Assembly (NCBI GenBank): GCA_944325345.1
Contig: CALUZV010000024.1
Span: forward strand, 1-58,089
DNA: 58,089 nt
Source: an uncultured Parabacteroides sp.
GTDB lineage: Bacteria > Bacteroidota > Bacteroidia > Bacteroidales > Tannerellaceae
Direction: 5' to 3'
Shown here: positions 19,184 to 27,490 of the stretch, piece by piece
Position numbering within the stretch: position 1 is the first letter of the stretch
Layout: every line of letters begins with the position of its first letter
Program-made: the position numbers and the translations under genes
The notes under the pieces: model-generated
Databases searched by the model: none
Seen by the model: only the letters and a program-made list of their open reading frames with translations
What the model was told of the DNA's origin: nothing

Positions 19184-20137
19184 ATGAAGAAGGTTTCAGT
19201 CGTAATATGTACCTACAACGGAGAAAGATACTTGCGCGAGCAGCTGGACTCGATACTTGCGCAGACATATCCGGTGTTTGAGGTGGTGGTACAGGATGAT
19301 TGTTCGACGGATGGGACAGTGGGAATTATTGAAAGCTACAGCAATAAGTTTTCAAATCTTCGTATCATTCGCAATGAGCATAATTTGGGTTTCAACGAGA
19401 ACTTCCATCGCGCATTATTACAAGCGGAAGGCGACCTCATCGCTATTTCCGACCAAGATGACGTTTGGGACAAAGAAAAAATCGCCCGGCAGGTAGAATG
19501 TATCGGAGACTGCAACCTCTGTTGTTCGGTCTATTCAGAAGGCACGACGCAATCAACACCGACCAAAATTCTAACTCCAGAAACGAATATCGAGCGGCTG
19601 ATGTTCTCCAACACGATTCCCGGACATACCATGCTGTTAAAACGAGAGTTCATTCGTAGGATTGAATGGAATAACTTTATCAATTACGATTGGTGGATAG
19701 CCGTTTGCGCAGCCTTGGAGAACAACATCGTTTGTGTAAACCAACCATTGAATTGGCATCGGAAGCACGAAATGTCGGCTATCGAATTGCTGAGAAAGAA
19801 ATATCTGCCGACAGGCGGAAAAAAGCGGAAGGCATACCAACCCTATCTCTATGGAGCTGCCGCTTTAAAACAGCTGAAACAGAAAGAAAGCTGGAAGTAT
19901 TTGTATTCCTACATCGAAAGCCATAGCCCAGAAGAAAGAAATTCGGTGGCACATAAACTTGCGAACCTTCTGCAACGAACCGATGCGAGCGCATTACTCC
20001 AGTTATGTTTTTGCTGCCTATGGAACCGGAAGAAAATTTATCCTGGCGCCTCGTTGCAAAAAAGCCCCGTCCTGCTTCTCCGAAGTTTTTTCTATCCTTT
20101 TATTTTTGCCTATCGGAATACCAATTTTGAATCCTAA
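19184..20137 (+). CDS. family 2 glycosyltransferase
   Basis: A 317-residue GT-A fold enzyme if read from the ATG at 19184 (MKKVSVVICTYNGERYL), which puts the family opening at the N terminus. An in-frame ATG 63 bp upstream would add a non-family extension and overlap the promoter. Motifs seen are VVQDDCSTDGT for the nucleotide-sugar site, the metal-binding ISDQDDVWDKEKI, and a later WW.AVC segment. It probably moves a sugar from a nucleotide donor onto a lipid-linked glycan at the cytoplasmic face of the membrane. It is the first of five glycosyltransferase genes on the plus strand. Donor and acceptor cannot be told. Confidence 0.85.
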   Translation: MKKVSVVICTYNGERYLREQLDSILAQTYPVFEVVVQDDCSTDGTVGIIESYSNKFSNLRIIRNEHNLGFNENFHRALLQAEGDLIAISDQDDVWDKEKIARQVECIGDCNLCCSVYSEGTTQSTPTKILTPETNIERLMFSNTIPGHTMLLKREFIRRIEWNNFINYDWWIAVCAALENNIVCVNQPLNWHRKHEMSAIELLRKKYLPTGGKKRKAYQPYLYGAAALKQLKQKESWKYLYSYIESHSPEERNSVAHKLANLLQRTDASALLQLCFCCLWNRKKIYPGASLQKSPVLLLRSFFYPFIFAYRNTNFES

Positions 20138-20148
20138 TATTGATTAAT

Positions 20149-20967
20149 ATGAAACGCCTTACCCTAATCCCCATCGGAGGTCTTGGCAACCGGATTTTTG
20201 CCATCGCCTCAACCATCGCTTATTGCAAGAAACAGAAATGCCCACTCCGAATCGTGTGGTTTCGCGATTGGGGGATGGGGGCACGGTTCCGGGAGTTGTT
20301 CGAGCTAAGTGATAAGGTAAAGAATGTAGAAGTGATTGACGCCCGATGGCAAGATTATATCTATGACCGCCCACGGCGCCGCAATTTATGGCTTCCTTAT
20401 TTATATCAACGATTTGCTTTCGACGAACGACTTTACGAACGAAAGATATACCGCGAAGGGACAGATACGATCCTTCCCTATTTGCAAGCTGCCCGAAATC
20501 CGTACCTTGTCTTTTGGGCAGAATTGCCCCAGGTTGATTACAATACAGACTGTTTGCGATTGATTAGGCCGATAGCCTTACAAGTCGCCGAGCGTACAAA
20601 ATCTTTTTCAGGAAATACCATAGGCGTACATATTCGACGGACGGACAATATCCGTTCGATCCAAAACAGTCCCTTGACGCTATTTATCGAAAAGATGAGA
20701 CAGGAGCTGGCTACTCATCCGGATACGAAATTCTATGTCGCCTCCGATTCTATGCAAGAAAAACAGGAATTGGCCAATCTTTTTCCGGACAAAATCATCA
20801 CGGTTTGGAAAGAGACAAACCGCTCATCGCGGCAAGGCATTGAAGAGGCATTAGTCGAGCTTTATACCTTAGCCGCAACCCGGAAGATATTGGGGTCGGC
20901 AGGGAGCTCTTATTCGATGTTGGCCGGGAAAATAGGAAAAATTCCGGTAGAAATTGTTTCAAAATAA
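20149..20967 (+). CDS. fucosyltransferase-like glycosyltransferase
   Basis: A 272-residue protein read from the ATG at 20149; a TTG three codons upstream is less likely. It begins with IPIGGLGNRIFAIASTIAYCKK, like the GGLGNQ opening of alpha-1,2-fucosyltransferases. In the middle it has GVHIRRTDN, the HxRRxD motif that binds the GDP-fucose phosphate in GT11/GT23-type enzymes, followed by KFYVASDS. The C-terminal LGSAGSSYSMLAGKIG also fits. It likely adds fucose or a related sugar to a surface glycan. It starts 12 bp after the preceding gene, so the cluster is probably co-transcribed. The assignment to a single GT family is uncertain. Confidence 0.75.
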   Translation: MKRLTLIPIGGLGNRIFAIASTIAYCKKQKCPLRIVWFRDWGMGARFRELFELSDKVKNVEVIDARWQDYIYDRPRRRNLWLPYLYQRFAFDERLYERKIYREGTDTILPYLQAARNPYLVFWAELPQVDYNTDCLRLIRPIALQVAERTKSFSGNTIGVHIRRTDNIRSIQNSPLTLFIEKMRQELATHPDTKFYVASDSMQEKQELANLFPDKIITVWKETNRSSRQGIEEALVELYTLAATRKILGSAGSSYSMLAGKIGKIPVEIVSK

Positions 20968-20979
20968 AATACATTAGAT

Positions 20980-21996
20980 ATGACTCGCTTTACACTCTAC
21001 CCCTGTTCCAAACTAAAAGACGACAAAGCGACGAACCCATATATTCGGGATTTTGTCGCTGCCATCAATGCTTATCCCGATGCGAAAGTTATCAACGCAC
21101 CACATAAGAATCCCTTGTTAAGCATCTTGCCGATGAACAAATGGGGCGATGTCATTATTTTCAATTGGTATGAAAGTATTCCAGACTTAAAGTACGGCTT
21201 GCTACAAGCATCTGCCGCAATTGTCTATTTGTGTTTACTTAAAGTAGCACGGAAAAAGATTGTATGGATATTGCATAACCGTGTTCCCCATGCATCAAAA
21301 TATTTAGGATTGAAGAAATTCCTGATGTCCTATATCGCCCGTTTCTCCGACTTAATTATTACCCATGCCACCGAAGGGCTCGAACTGGTTAGGAATGATT
21401 ATCCATCAGCAGAAAGTAAAGCATATTACTTAGACCATCCCACGAAGAACAGATTAGATTTATGTAAACGCATCGAGAAGCAATACGATTTATTGATATG
21501 GGGACATATTTCTCGTTATAAGGGTGTGTTGGAATTTGTGGAATGCGTCCGTAATAATCATTGGGACGACTTGAGGATTTGCATCGTCGGGAAATGTGCT
21601 TCATCTGATTTATATGAAGAAATCCAAGAGAAAGCAACTAATAACGTTACACTAATCAATGACAGTCCCTCGTTTGAGGCATTAGCCAACTATATGGATG
21701 CTTCCCACTTTGTACTTGCCCCCTACATACCAGAATCCGTGTTAAGCTCCGGTATGCTGATGGATTCGCTTTCGTACGGAGTAAAAGTCATTGGGCCGAA
21801 TGTCGGTTCCTTCAAAGACTACGCTTCAAACCGGCAATTGAATGTCTATACATTTAATAACCTTACGGATATTTACCCATTGGTTTTGAAATACAGAAAA
21901 GACATCGTCCAGACTAAAGAATATGCCGACTTCTTAGACACGCATCAATGGAAAGATTTCATAAAAGAATTGATGAAATTATTGCCTCGGAAATAA
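20980..21996 (+). CDS. GT-B fold glycosyltransferase (GT4-like)
   Basis: A 338-residue protein that starts with its own ATG 12 bp after the previous stop. The N-terminal half shows KIVWILHNRVPHAS, the HN motif typical of GT4-like enzymes. The C-terminal half has a donor-binding pattern (LIWGHISRYKGVLEFVECV, then VLAPYIPESVLSSGMLMDSLSYGVKVIGPNVGSFKDY). No signal peptide or clear membrane segment is seen, so it should act at the cytoplasmic face. The gene is more AT-rich than the preceding housekeeping genes, as is common in glycan clusters. Substrate unknown. Confidence 0.75.
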   Translation: MTRFTLYPCSKLKDDKATNPYIRDFVAAINAYPDAKVINAPHKNPLLSILPMNKWGDVIIFNWYESIPDLKYGLLQASAAIVYLCLLKVARKKIVWILHNRVPHASKYLGLKKFLMSYIARFSDLIITHATEGLELVRNDYPSAESKAYYLDHPTKNRLDLCKRIEKQYDLLIWGHISRYKGVLEFVECVRNNHWDDLRICIVGKCASSDLYEEIQEKATNNVTLINDSPSFEALANYMDASHFVLAPYIPESVLSSGMLMDSLSYGVKVIGPNVGSFKDYASNRQLNVYTFNNLTDIYPLVLKYRKDIVQTKEYADFLDTHQWKDFIKELMKLLPRK

Positions 21997-22017
21997 ACCC
22001 AAAGTCTGCTTATTTTT

Positions 22018-22025
22018 TACTTTTG
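22018..22025 (+). promoter_or_regulatory. possible internal -7 element
   Basis: TACTTTTG fits TAnnTTTG and lies about 70 bp before the start at 22094. Three copies of TGTCGTARA follow at 22041-22060. No good -33 element is seen. Confidence 0.3.
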
Positions 22026-22093
22026 CAAAAACAAAGACATTGTCGTAAATGTCGTAGATAATGTCGTAAATGAATAAAACAGGAGATAACAAC

Positions 22094-23020
22094 ATGGCAA
22101 ACAACTCATCATCCCCCACCCCCATCCTCTTCCTCATCTTCAACCGTCCCGATACGACCCGTATCGTCTTCAACCGTATCCGCGAGATACGGCCGGAGCG
22201 GTTGTATGTAGCTGCCGATGCTCCGCGAGAAGGCCGGGCGAAGGAAATCGCGCTTTGCGAGGAGACGCGGAGGATTATCGATGATGTGGATTGGCCTTGC
22301 GAAGTGAAGACTTTGTTCCGAGATAGGAATCTGGGGTGCAAACAGGCTATTTCCTCCGCCCTAACATGGTTTTTCGAACAGGAAGAACGGGGTGTTATCC
22401 TCGAGGATGATTGTTTGCCCGATTTGTCGTTCTTCCCTTTTTGCGAAGAACTGCTGGAACGCTACAAGGACGACGAGCGTATCGGACATATCGGGGGGAA
22501 TTGTTTCCTGCCCGGAGCAATCGGAGAAGGGTTGAGTTATGACTTCTGCTCGGTTACCCACATCTGGGGTTGGGCGACGTGGCGGCGCGTCTGGCAACGG
22601 GTGAATGTTGATTTTCCGTTTTGGGAACAACACGCAGCACAACGTGCCTCCTTGTTTTGCAACAAATGGGAAGAGATTTATTTCAGCAGTTTCATCCCTG
22701 ATGCCCTGCAACATCGCGGCGGCTTGAACCCGTGGGGTGTATTCTATTACTTCTCGCTTCGGCTACAAAACCAGCTATCCATTTATCCTTCCGTCAATCT
22801 GGTAACAAATATCGGTTTGGGAGACCCCAACGCGACGCATACGACGAAGCGGAGCAACAAACTGCTCGTCCCATCCGAAGCCATCCAGTTTCCGTTGAAG
22901 CATCCGGAATATGTGATGCGGAACAAGAAGCTCGACGAGCTGGCGGTGAGGAATAATTTTTTTTCTTGGAAGAGGTTAATACAATATATCTTACAGAAAA
23001 TGAATTACTTCATGCGATGA
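22094..23020 (+). CDS. nucleotide-diphospho-sugar transferase (GT-A fold)
   Basis: A 308-residue protein read from the ATG at 22094, which has an AGGAG at 22081-22085 eight bases upstream. An ATG at 22070 lacks such a site. It starts PILFLIFNRPDTTRIVFNRI and continues with RLYVAADAPREG, the donor-site metal motif ILEDDCLPDLSFF, and THIWGWATWRRVW, all typical of a Bacteroidetes GT-A family often annotated as nucleotide-diphospho-sugar transferase. Base composition changes sharply near 22955: the last 20 codons are AT-rich, unlike the rest of the gene. The stop overlaps the next start as ATGA. Confidence 0.75.
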   Translation: MANNSSSPTPILFLIFNRPDTTRIVFNRIREIRPERLYVAADAPREGRAKEIALCEETRRIIDDVDWPCEVKTLFRDRNLGCKQAISSALTWFFEQEERGVILEDDCLPDLSFFPFCEELLERYKDDERIGHIGGNCFLPGAIGEGLSYDFCSVTHIWGWATWRRVWQRVNVDFPFWEQHAAQRASLFCNKWEEIYFSSFIPDALQHRGGLNPWGVFYYFSLRLQNQLSIYPSVNLVTNIGLGDPNATHTTKRSNKLLVPSEAIQFPLKHPEYVMRNKKLDELAVRNNFFSWKRLIQYILQKMNYFMR

Positions 23021-24285
23021 AAGTTCTTATTTTAAATACATCATCTAATATAGGAGGTGCTGCGGTTGCCGCACATCGCCTAAAAAATGCCTTGTTAAAA
23101 ATCGGGGTAGAAGCGAAAATGCTTGTACGCGATGGGAAGGAGAGAGATTCAGTTTCACTAATTACCCATTCTTGGTGGGGACGAAAAATAAACCTATTTC
23201 GCTTTTACTGGGAACGCTTGGTAATATTCCTCTGCAATCATTTCAATAGAAAAGAACTATTCCGTGTTTCTATTGCAAATACTGGATCTGATATTAGCCT
23301 AAGAAAAGACATTTCAGAAGCTGACATCATTCATTTACATTGGATAAATCAAGGATTCTTATCATTATCCGATATCGAGAAATTGGTGAAGATGGGAAAA
23401 AGAATCGTATGGACAATGCATGATATGTGGGCCTGCACCGGAATTTGCCATCATGCGAGAAATTGTTCCGCCTATACTTCTGAATGCCGGAATTGTTTCT
23501 ATTTAAACGGTGGAAATAGTAGAGGAAAAGATTTATCGACTACTATCTTCTATCAAAAGAAACGAATCTATTCCAACGCTAATATGACCTTCGTCTGCTG
23601 TAGCCAATGGCTAAAAGGAAAGGCTCAAAAGAGTTTATTATTGCAAGGAAAGCCCATCATCGCTATTCCCAATCCGATAGATATGTCTAAATTTTATCCG
23701 CAAGATAAGAAATCAAGTCGCGAATATTTCAGACTTCCTCCCAATAAGGAGTTATTACTCTTTGGAGCCTTAAACGTAACAGACGAGCGAAAAGGAGTAT
23801 CCTATCTATTAAAAGCACTAAACGCTTTAAAGAGTAGTAGAAACATTGGTTTGGTTATCTTCGGAAATATCAAATCTCAAATAGAAGAACTTGTCCCTGT
23901 CCCTATTTTCGCGGTGGGTTATTTATCCGATGAAAAAGAAATCGCTTGTCTATACAATGCCGTTGATGCCTTCGTCTCTTCTTCTTTAGATGAAAATCTC
24001 CCCAACACCCTCATGGAGTCCCTCGCCTGCGGCACCCCATGCGTCGGTTTCCGAACGGGCGGCATTCCTGAGATGATTGAGCACAAACGGAACGGGTATG
24101 TGGCGGAATACGCCTCGGCAGAGGACTTGGCAAGGGGGATTCAGTGGGTTCTGGACTATCCGGACAAGGGGGCTCTCTCGCGGGCTTGTGTGGAAAAAGT
24201 CGAGAAAGAGTATGCCGAGGAGGTCGTAGCACGGAAATATCTGGAATGTTATCAGTACCTTTGTCGTCAAGAAACTAAAGATTAG
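23017..24285 (+). CDS. family 4 glycosyltransferase
   Basis: A 422-residue GT-B enzyme. The ATG at 23017 overlaps the previous stop (ATGA) and puts the family opening first (MKVLILNTSSNIGGAAVAAHRL). The N-terminal half has IIHLHWINQGF and TMHDMWACTGICHHARNC, a Cys/His cluster seen in many Bacteroidetes GT4 proteins that may bind metal. The C-terminal donor site shows NLPNTLMESLACGTPCVGF and GGIPEMIEH, with the EX7E glutamates. The gene is a composition mosaic: AT-rich from the start to about 24000 and clearly GC-rich afterwards, with the switch inside the conserved EX7E region. Donor and acceptor are unknown. Confidence 0.85.
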   Translation: MKVLILNTSSNIGGAAVAAHRLKNALLKIGVEAKMLVRDGKERDSVSLITHSWWGRKINLFRFYWERLVIFLCNHFNRKELFRVSIANTGSDISLRKDISEADIIHLHWINQGFLSLSDIEKLVKMGKRIVWTMHDMWACTGICHHARNCSAYTSECRNCFYLNGGNSRGKDLSTTIFYQKKRIYSNANMTFVCCSQWLKGKAQKSLLLQGKPIIAIPNPIDMSKFYPQDKKSSREYFRLPPNKELLLFGALNVTDERKGVSYLLKALNALKSSRNIGLVIFGNIKSQIEELVPVPIFAVGYLSDEKEIACLYNAVDAFVSSSLDENLPNTLMESLACGTPCVGFRTGGIPEMIEHKRNGYVAEYASAEDLARGIQWVLDYPDKGALSRACVEKVEKEYAEEVVARKYLECYQYLCRQETKD

Positions 24286-24289
24286 GCTT

Positions 24290-24787
24290 ATGAAATTCCG
24301 ATTCTTCTTTTTATTCCTCGGCTGCATCGTCGGCATGGCGGCGATGGCTCAGGAGCATCTGCCCGAACTCCAGTTTATTATGGGCAAGGATGGGAAACTG
24401 ACGGCTGTCCCGACGTGGCAGACCTCGACATTTGAGATTTCTCTTCCAAAGATAGCTTACAAGACGTTTACGCCCTCCAACCCGTTACTCATCTCTCCGC
24501 TTTCTTGGGGCAAGACCGTTCAAGTCGGGCGCTACAAAGCATCCGACCGGGTAACGCTCTTTGGCTGGGGCATCTATCCTTCGGCGGAGAATGCCGGCGG
24601 CGTTTCTCCCTATCAGATGAACCCGTTGCTGAACACGACGACGGTGGGCGGCGGCGTGAAATTCAAGATAGGCGATAACGCGAGCTTTGGTGTCAGCGTG
24701 CACTATAATTATAATAGGTATAACCCCTATCAGCCCGCTTTCCGGCCGGGCAACGGAGGCGGGATGGAGATGAAAGTCGGCTGGTAG
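24290..24787 (+). CDS. small exported protein of unknown function
   Basis: A 165-residue protein with a signal peptide (residues 1-20, cleavage near MAAMA-Q). It has Tyr/Asn-rich alternating strands at the C terminus (GVSVHYNYNRYNPY, then GGGMEMKVGW), as in small periplasmic or outer-membrane beta proteins. It starts 4 bp after the last glycosyltransferase and may share its transcript, although its GC-rich composition differs from the AT-rich part of that gene. Array C begins 13 bp after its stop. I do not recognise the family. Confidence 0.6.
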   Translation: MKFRFFFLFLGCIVGMAAMAQEHLPELQFIMGKDGKLTAVPTWQTSTFEISLPKIAYKTFTPSNPLLISPLSWGKTVQVGRYKASDRVTLFGWGIYPSAENAGGVSPYQMNPLLNTTTVGGGVKFKIGDNASFGVSVHYNYNRYNPYQPAFRPGNGGGMEMKVGW

Positions 24788-24800
24788 AGGGCGGCAGGAG

Positions 24801-25033
24801 GTGTTTACTGCAGTCGCAACCCTTTCCGAAGCTTCGGAAATGATGTTTACTGCAGTTGCAACCTCGTCCGAACCTTCGGAAACGATGTTTACCGCAGTTG
24901 CAACCTCATCCGAACCTTCGGAAACGATGTTTACCGCAGTTGCAACCCCATCCGAAGCTTCGGAAATGATGTTTACTGCAGTTGCAATATCGTCCGAACC
25001 TTCGGAAGCGATGTTTACTGCAGTTGCAACCTC
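24801..25033. repeat. Array C: 42-bp tandem array, two palindromes per unit
   Basis: Units start at 24801, 24843, 24885, 24927, 24969 and 25011, an exact 42-bp step. Each has ACTGCAGT or a close variant and TCCGAASSTTCGGA. In the unit starting at 24843 the dyad centres are 10.5 and 31.5 bp into the unit, so palindromes alternate every 21 bp. Because 42 is divisible by 3 the array is open in one frame and would encode a 14-residue repeat (MFTAVATSSEPSET), but no convincing start or ribosome-binding site exists. Confidence 0.85.
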
Positions 25034-25078
25034 GGACGGGGAGCCGGGAATGGAGCCGAGGTGCTTAATGACGATAGC

Positions 25079-25103
25079 AACTGTCGCAATTTTTGCGACA
25101 GTT
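25079..25103. terminator. perfect 11-bp hairpin after array C
   Basis: AACTGTCGCAA and TTGCGACAGTT are separated by three bases. No T run follows on either strand, so it may be a processing or Rho-type site rather than an intrinsic terminator. Confidence 0.5.
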
Positions 25104-25165
25104 CAAAGCTAACCTTTCACCCAATTACAGGAATAAATCCGAAGTCTCTCTATAAATATATATTC

Positions 25166-25188
25166 CACTTTTTATATTACCTTTGCCC
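25166..25188 (+). promoter_or_regulatory. promoter of the RhuM-like gene, shared element
   Basis: TACCTTTG at 25178-25185 fits the -7 form and is preceded by CACTTTTTATAT. The same element, nearly identical over about 23 bp, precedes sufS at 26098-26121. Confidence 0.55.
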
Positions 25189-25220
25189 TCATCTTAACTA
25201 TAAAAAATAAGCTATTACAA

Positions 25221-26063
25221 ATGGACAATAAAGGAGAAATCATATTATATCAGCCAGATAGCGAGGTAAAGCTGGAGGTTCGATTAGAGGAAGAAACCGT
25301 GTGGCTAACGCAGACACAGATGGCTGATTTATTCAATTCGAGTAAACAAAACATCAGCCTTCATATCAACAATATTTACCAAGAAGGTGAACTTGAGCAA
25401 GAAGCAACTGTCAAGAATTACTTGACGGTTCAAAAAGAGGGGAACAGAAATGTAAAACGTAATATCACTTACTATAACCTTGATGTTATCATATCGGTAG
25501 GTTACCGAGTAAAGTCGATCAGAGGCACGCAGTTCCGTCAATGGGCTACCCAAGTCCTCAAAGACTACCTACTCAAAGGCTACGCCATTAACCAGCGGCT
25601 GAACCAATTAGAACAACGCGTTTCTCGGACGGAAGAAAAGATTGATTTCTTCGTCCGTACTTCCTTGCCGCCTGTCGAAGGTATCTTTTATGATGGGCAG
25701 CTATTCGATGCCTATAAGTTCGCTACCGATTTAATCCGTTCCGCCAAGGAATCTATTCTATTAATAGACAATTATGTGGACGAATCCGTACTTCTGATGC
25801 TCAGCAAGCGGAGCGATGGCGTGAGTGCCCTCGTCTATACGTATAAGATAAGCGATAACCTGCGTCTCGACCTCGAAAAGCACAATAGCCAATACCCTGC
25901 CATTGAGATACGTACCTATACGAAAAGCCACGACCGCTTCCTCATCATCGACAATGCTGACGTATATCATATCGGAGCCTCATTGAAAGATCTCGGCCGT
26001 AAGATGTTCGCCTTTTCCAAACTGGAGATACCACCGACGGTTATCACCGGACAACTGGAATAG
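25221..26063 (+). CDS. RhuM-family protein with a PLD-like C-terminal domain
   Basis: A 280-residue cytosolic protein. The N-terminal half (about residues 1-125) is a RhuM/virulence-RhuM-type domain: IILYQPDSEVKLEVRLEEETVWLTQTQMADLF, a helix-turn-helix-like segment (NSSKQNISLHINNIYQEGEL), then YYNLDVIISVGYRVKS and FRQWAT. A short coiled coil (NQRLNQLEQRVSRTEEKID) leads to a second domain (about 160-270) with LIDNYVDESVLLMLS and SHDRFLIIDNADVYHIGASLKDLG. This resembles half of a phospholipase-D-type HKD site, with Arg in place of Lys (HxRx4D). RhuM proteins are often found in accessory or defence contexts, but no biochemical role is firmly known. It stands alone with its own promoter. Confidence 0.75.
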   Translation: MDNKGEIILYQPDSEVKLEVRLEEETVWLTQTQMADLFNSSKQNISLHINNIYQEGELEQEATVKNYLTVQKEGNRNVKRNITYYNLDVIISVGYRVKSIRGTQFRQWATQVLKDYLLKGYAINQRLNQLEQRVSRTEEKIDFFVRTSLPPVEGIFYDGQLFDAYKFATDLIRSAKESILLIDNYVDESVLLMLSKRSDGVSALVYTYKISDNLRLDLEKHNSQYPAIEIRTYTKSHDRFLIIDNADVYHIGASLKDLGRKMFAFSKLEIPPTVITGQLE

Positions 26064-26097
26064 CTCCAATGCCTTGACTTTTTTGTACCCTATATCT

Positions 26098-26121
26098 CAC
26101 TTTTTTATATTACCTTTGCCC
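26098..26121 (+). promoter_or_regulatory. sufS promoter, shared element
   Basis: TACCTTTG at 26111-26118, preceded by CACTTTTTTATAT, is almost identical to the RhuM promoter at 25166-25188. TTTTG at 26081-26085 is a distant -33 candidate (25 bp). Confidence 0.5.
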
Positions 26122-26145
26122 CGTTCTATCAAGGAGTTTCAAATT

Positions 26146-27363
26146 ATGGCATTAGATATTCAAACTATCCGCCAGGATTTCCCCATCCTGGGCAAAACGG
26201 TTTACAATAAGCCTTTGATTTACTTAGACAATGGAGCGACGACCCAGAAACCGCGCTGCGTGGTGGAAAAGATGGTCTTCAATTATTACAATGAGAATGC
26301 CAACATCCATCGTGGCGTACACTTCCTGAGCCAAGCGGCGACAGAGGCCCACGAGGAAGCGCGGCAGGCTGTGCAACACTTCCTGAACGCCCGCTCGTCG
26401 AACGAAATTATCTTCACCCGGGGAACAACCGAATCCATCAACCTGATTGCCTCCTCATTTACCGACGAATGTATGTCGGCCGGCGACGAGGTCATCGTTT
26501 CTGTCATGGAGCACCACTCTAACATTGTCCCCTGGCAAATCCAAGCTGCCCGCCGCGGCATCTCGCTCCGGGTCATTCCGATGAACGAACGCGGGGAACT
26601 GGACATGGAGGCTTACGAGAAACTATTCAACGAAAAGACGCGCTTGGTCTCGGTGGCCCACGTCTCGAATGTCCTGGGCACGGTCAATCCGGTCAAGGAG
26701 ATTGTCCGCATCGCCCACGAGCATGACATCCCGGTGCTAATCGATGGCGCGCAATCCGTCCCGCATATTCCTGTGGACGTACAAGATATCGACGCTGAAT
26801 TCTATGTCTTCTCCGGCCATAAGATCTACGGACCGACGGGCATCGGTGTCCTCTACGGAAAAGAAGAATGGCTCGACCGGCTCCCGCCCTATCAGGGTGG
26901 CGGCGAAATGATTGCCTCCGTATCGTTCGAGAAAACGACATTCAACGAACTACCCTTCAAGTTCGAGGCCGGTACGCCGGACTATATCGGCAGCACGGCC
27001 TTGGCCGAAGCCTTGCGCTACGTAACCACGCTGGGCATGGACAACATCGCTGCTTACGAGCACGACCTGCTCCGTTACGCCGAAGAACAACTAGAGCGTA
27101 TCCCCGGGATGCGCATCTTCGGACGAGCCAAGGAGAAAAGCGGCGTCCTCTCCTTCTTAGTCGGGGACATCCACCACTACGATATGGGGATGTTACTCGA
27201 CCATCTGGGCATTGCCGTCCGTACGGGACATCATTGTGCCCAACCGCTGATGCAGGCTCTGGGCATCGAAGGGACCGTCCGCGCCTCGTTCTCGTTTTAC
27301 AACACGAGGGAGGAAGTGGATGCTTTGGCTGCCGGAATCGAGCGGGTACGGAAAATGTTCTAA
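26146..27363 (+). CDS. sufS: cysteine desulfurase SufS
   Basis: A 405-residue PLP enzyme that takes sulfur from cysteine for SUF Fe-S cluster assembly. The ATG at 26146 (MALDIQTIRQDFPIL) gives the normal family length; an upstream in-frame ATG would run through the promoter. It has YLDNGATTQKP at the N terminus and the PLP lysine in SGHKIYGPTG (Lys226). The catalytic cysteine is Cys364 in TGHHCAQPLM, with the histidine context of the SufS/group II type rather than the IscS loop. sufBCD are not adjacent here. Array F begins a few bases after its stop. Confidence 0.93.
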   Translation: MALDIQTIRQDFPILGKTVYNKPLIYLDNGATTQKPRCVVEKMVFNYYNENANIHRGVHFLSQAATEAHEEARQAVQHFLNARSSNEIIFTRGTTESINLIASSFTDECMSAGDEVIVSVMEHHSNIVPWQIQAARRGISLRVIPMNERGELDMEAYEKLFNEKTRLVSVAHVSNVLGTVNPVKEIVRIAHEHDIPVLIDGAQSVPHIPVDVQDIDAEFYVFSGHKIYGPTGIGVLYGKEEWLDRLPPYQGGGEMIASVSFEKTTFNELPFKFEAGTPDYIGSTALAEALRYVTTLGMDNIAAYEHDLLRYAEEQLERIPGMRIFGRAKEKSGVLSFLVGDIHHYDMGMLLDHLGIAVRTGHHCAQPLMQALGIEGTVRASFSFYNTREEVDALAAGIERVRKMF

Positions 27364-27369
27364 AAACCC

Positions 27370-27470
27370 CCGATTTGTCGTGTGTCCCCGACGAGGGCCT
27401 CGTTTGTCCCCAACGACACCCTCGTTTGTCCCCAACGAGGATGTCGTGTGTCCCCGACGAGAAATCGGGC
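27370..27470. repeat. Array F: 22-bp palindromic array after sufS
   Basis: Four TCGT-N9-ACGA dyads are centred at 27386, 27408, 27430 and 27452, an exact 22-bp spacing, with TGTCCCC in each loop. Interleaved dyads such as ACGAGGGCCTCGT sit between them. The whole is framed by CCCGATTT and AAATCGGG, so it can fold as one branched structure. It could also end the sufS transcript. Confidence 0.85.
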
Positions 27471-27490
27471 ACTCAGACAAAGGAGGAGAG

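Noticed and set aside
19184..24787. Complete capsule or O-antigen locus
   Set aside because: Only glycosyltransferases and one exported protein are present. No flippase, polymerase, sugar-nucleotide synthesis genes or UpxY/UpxZ-type regulators are seen.
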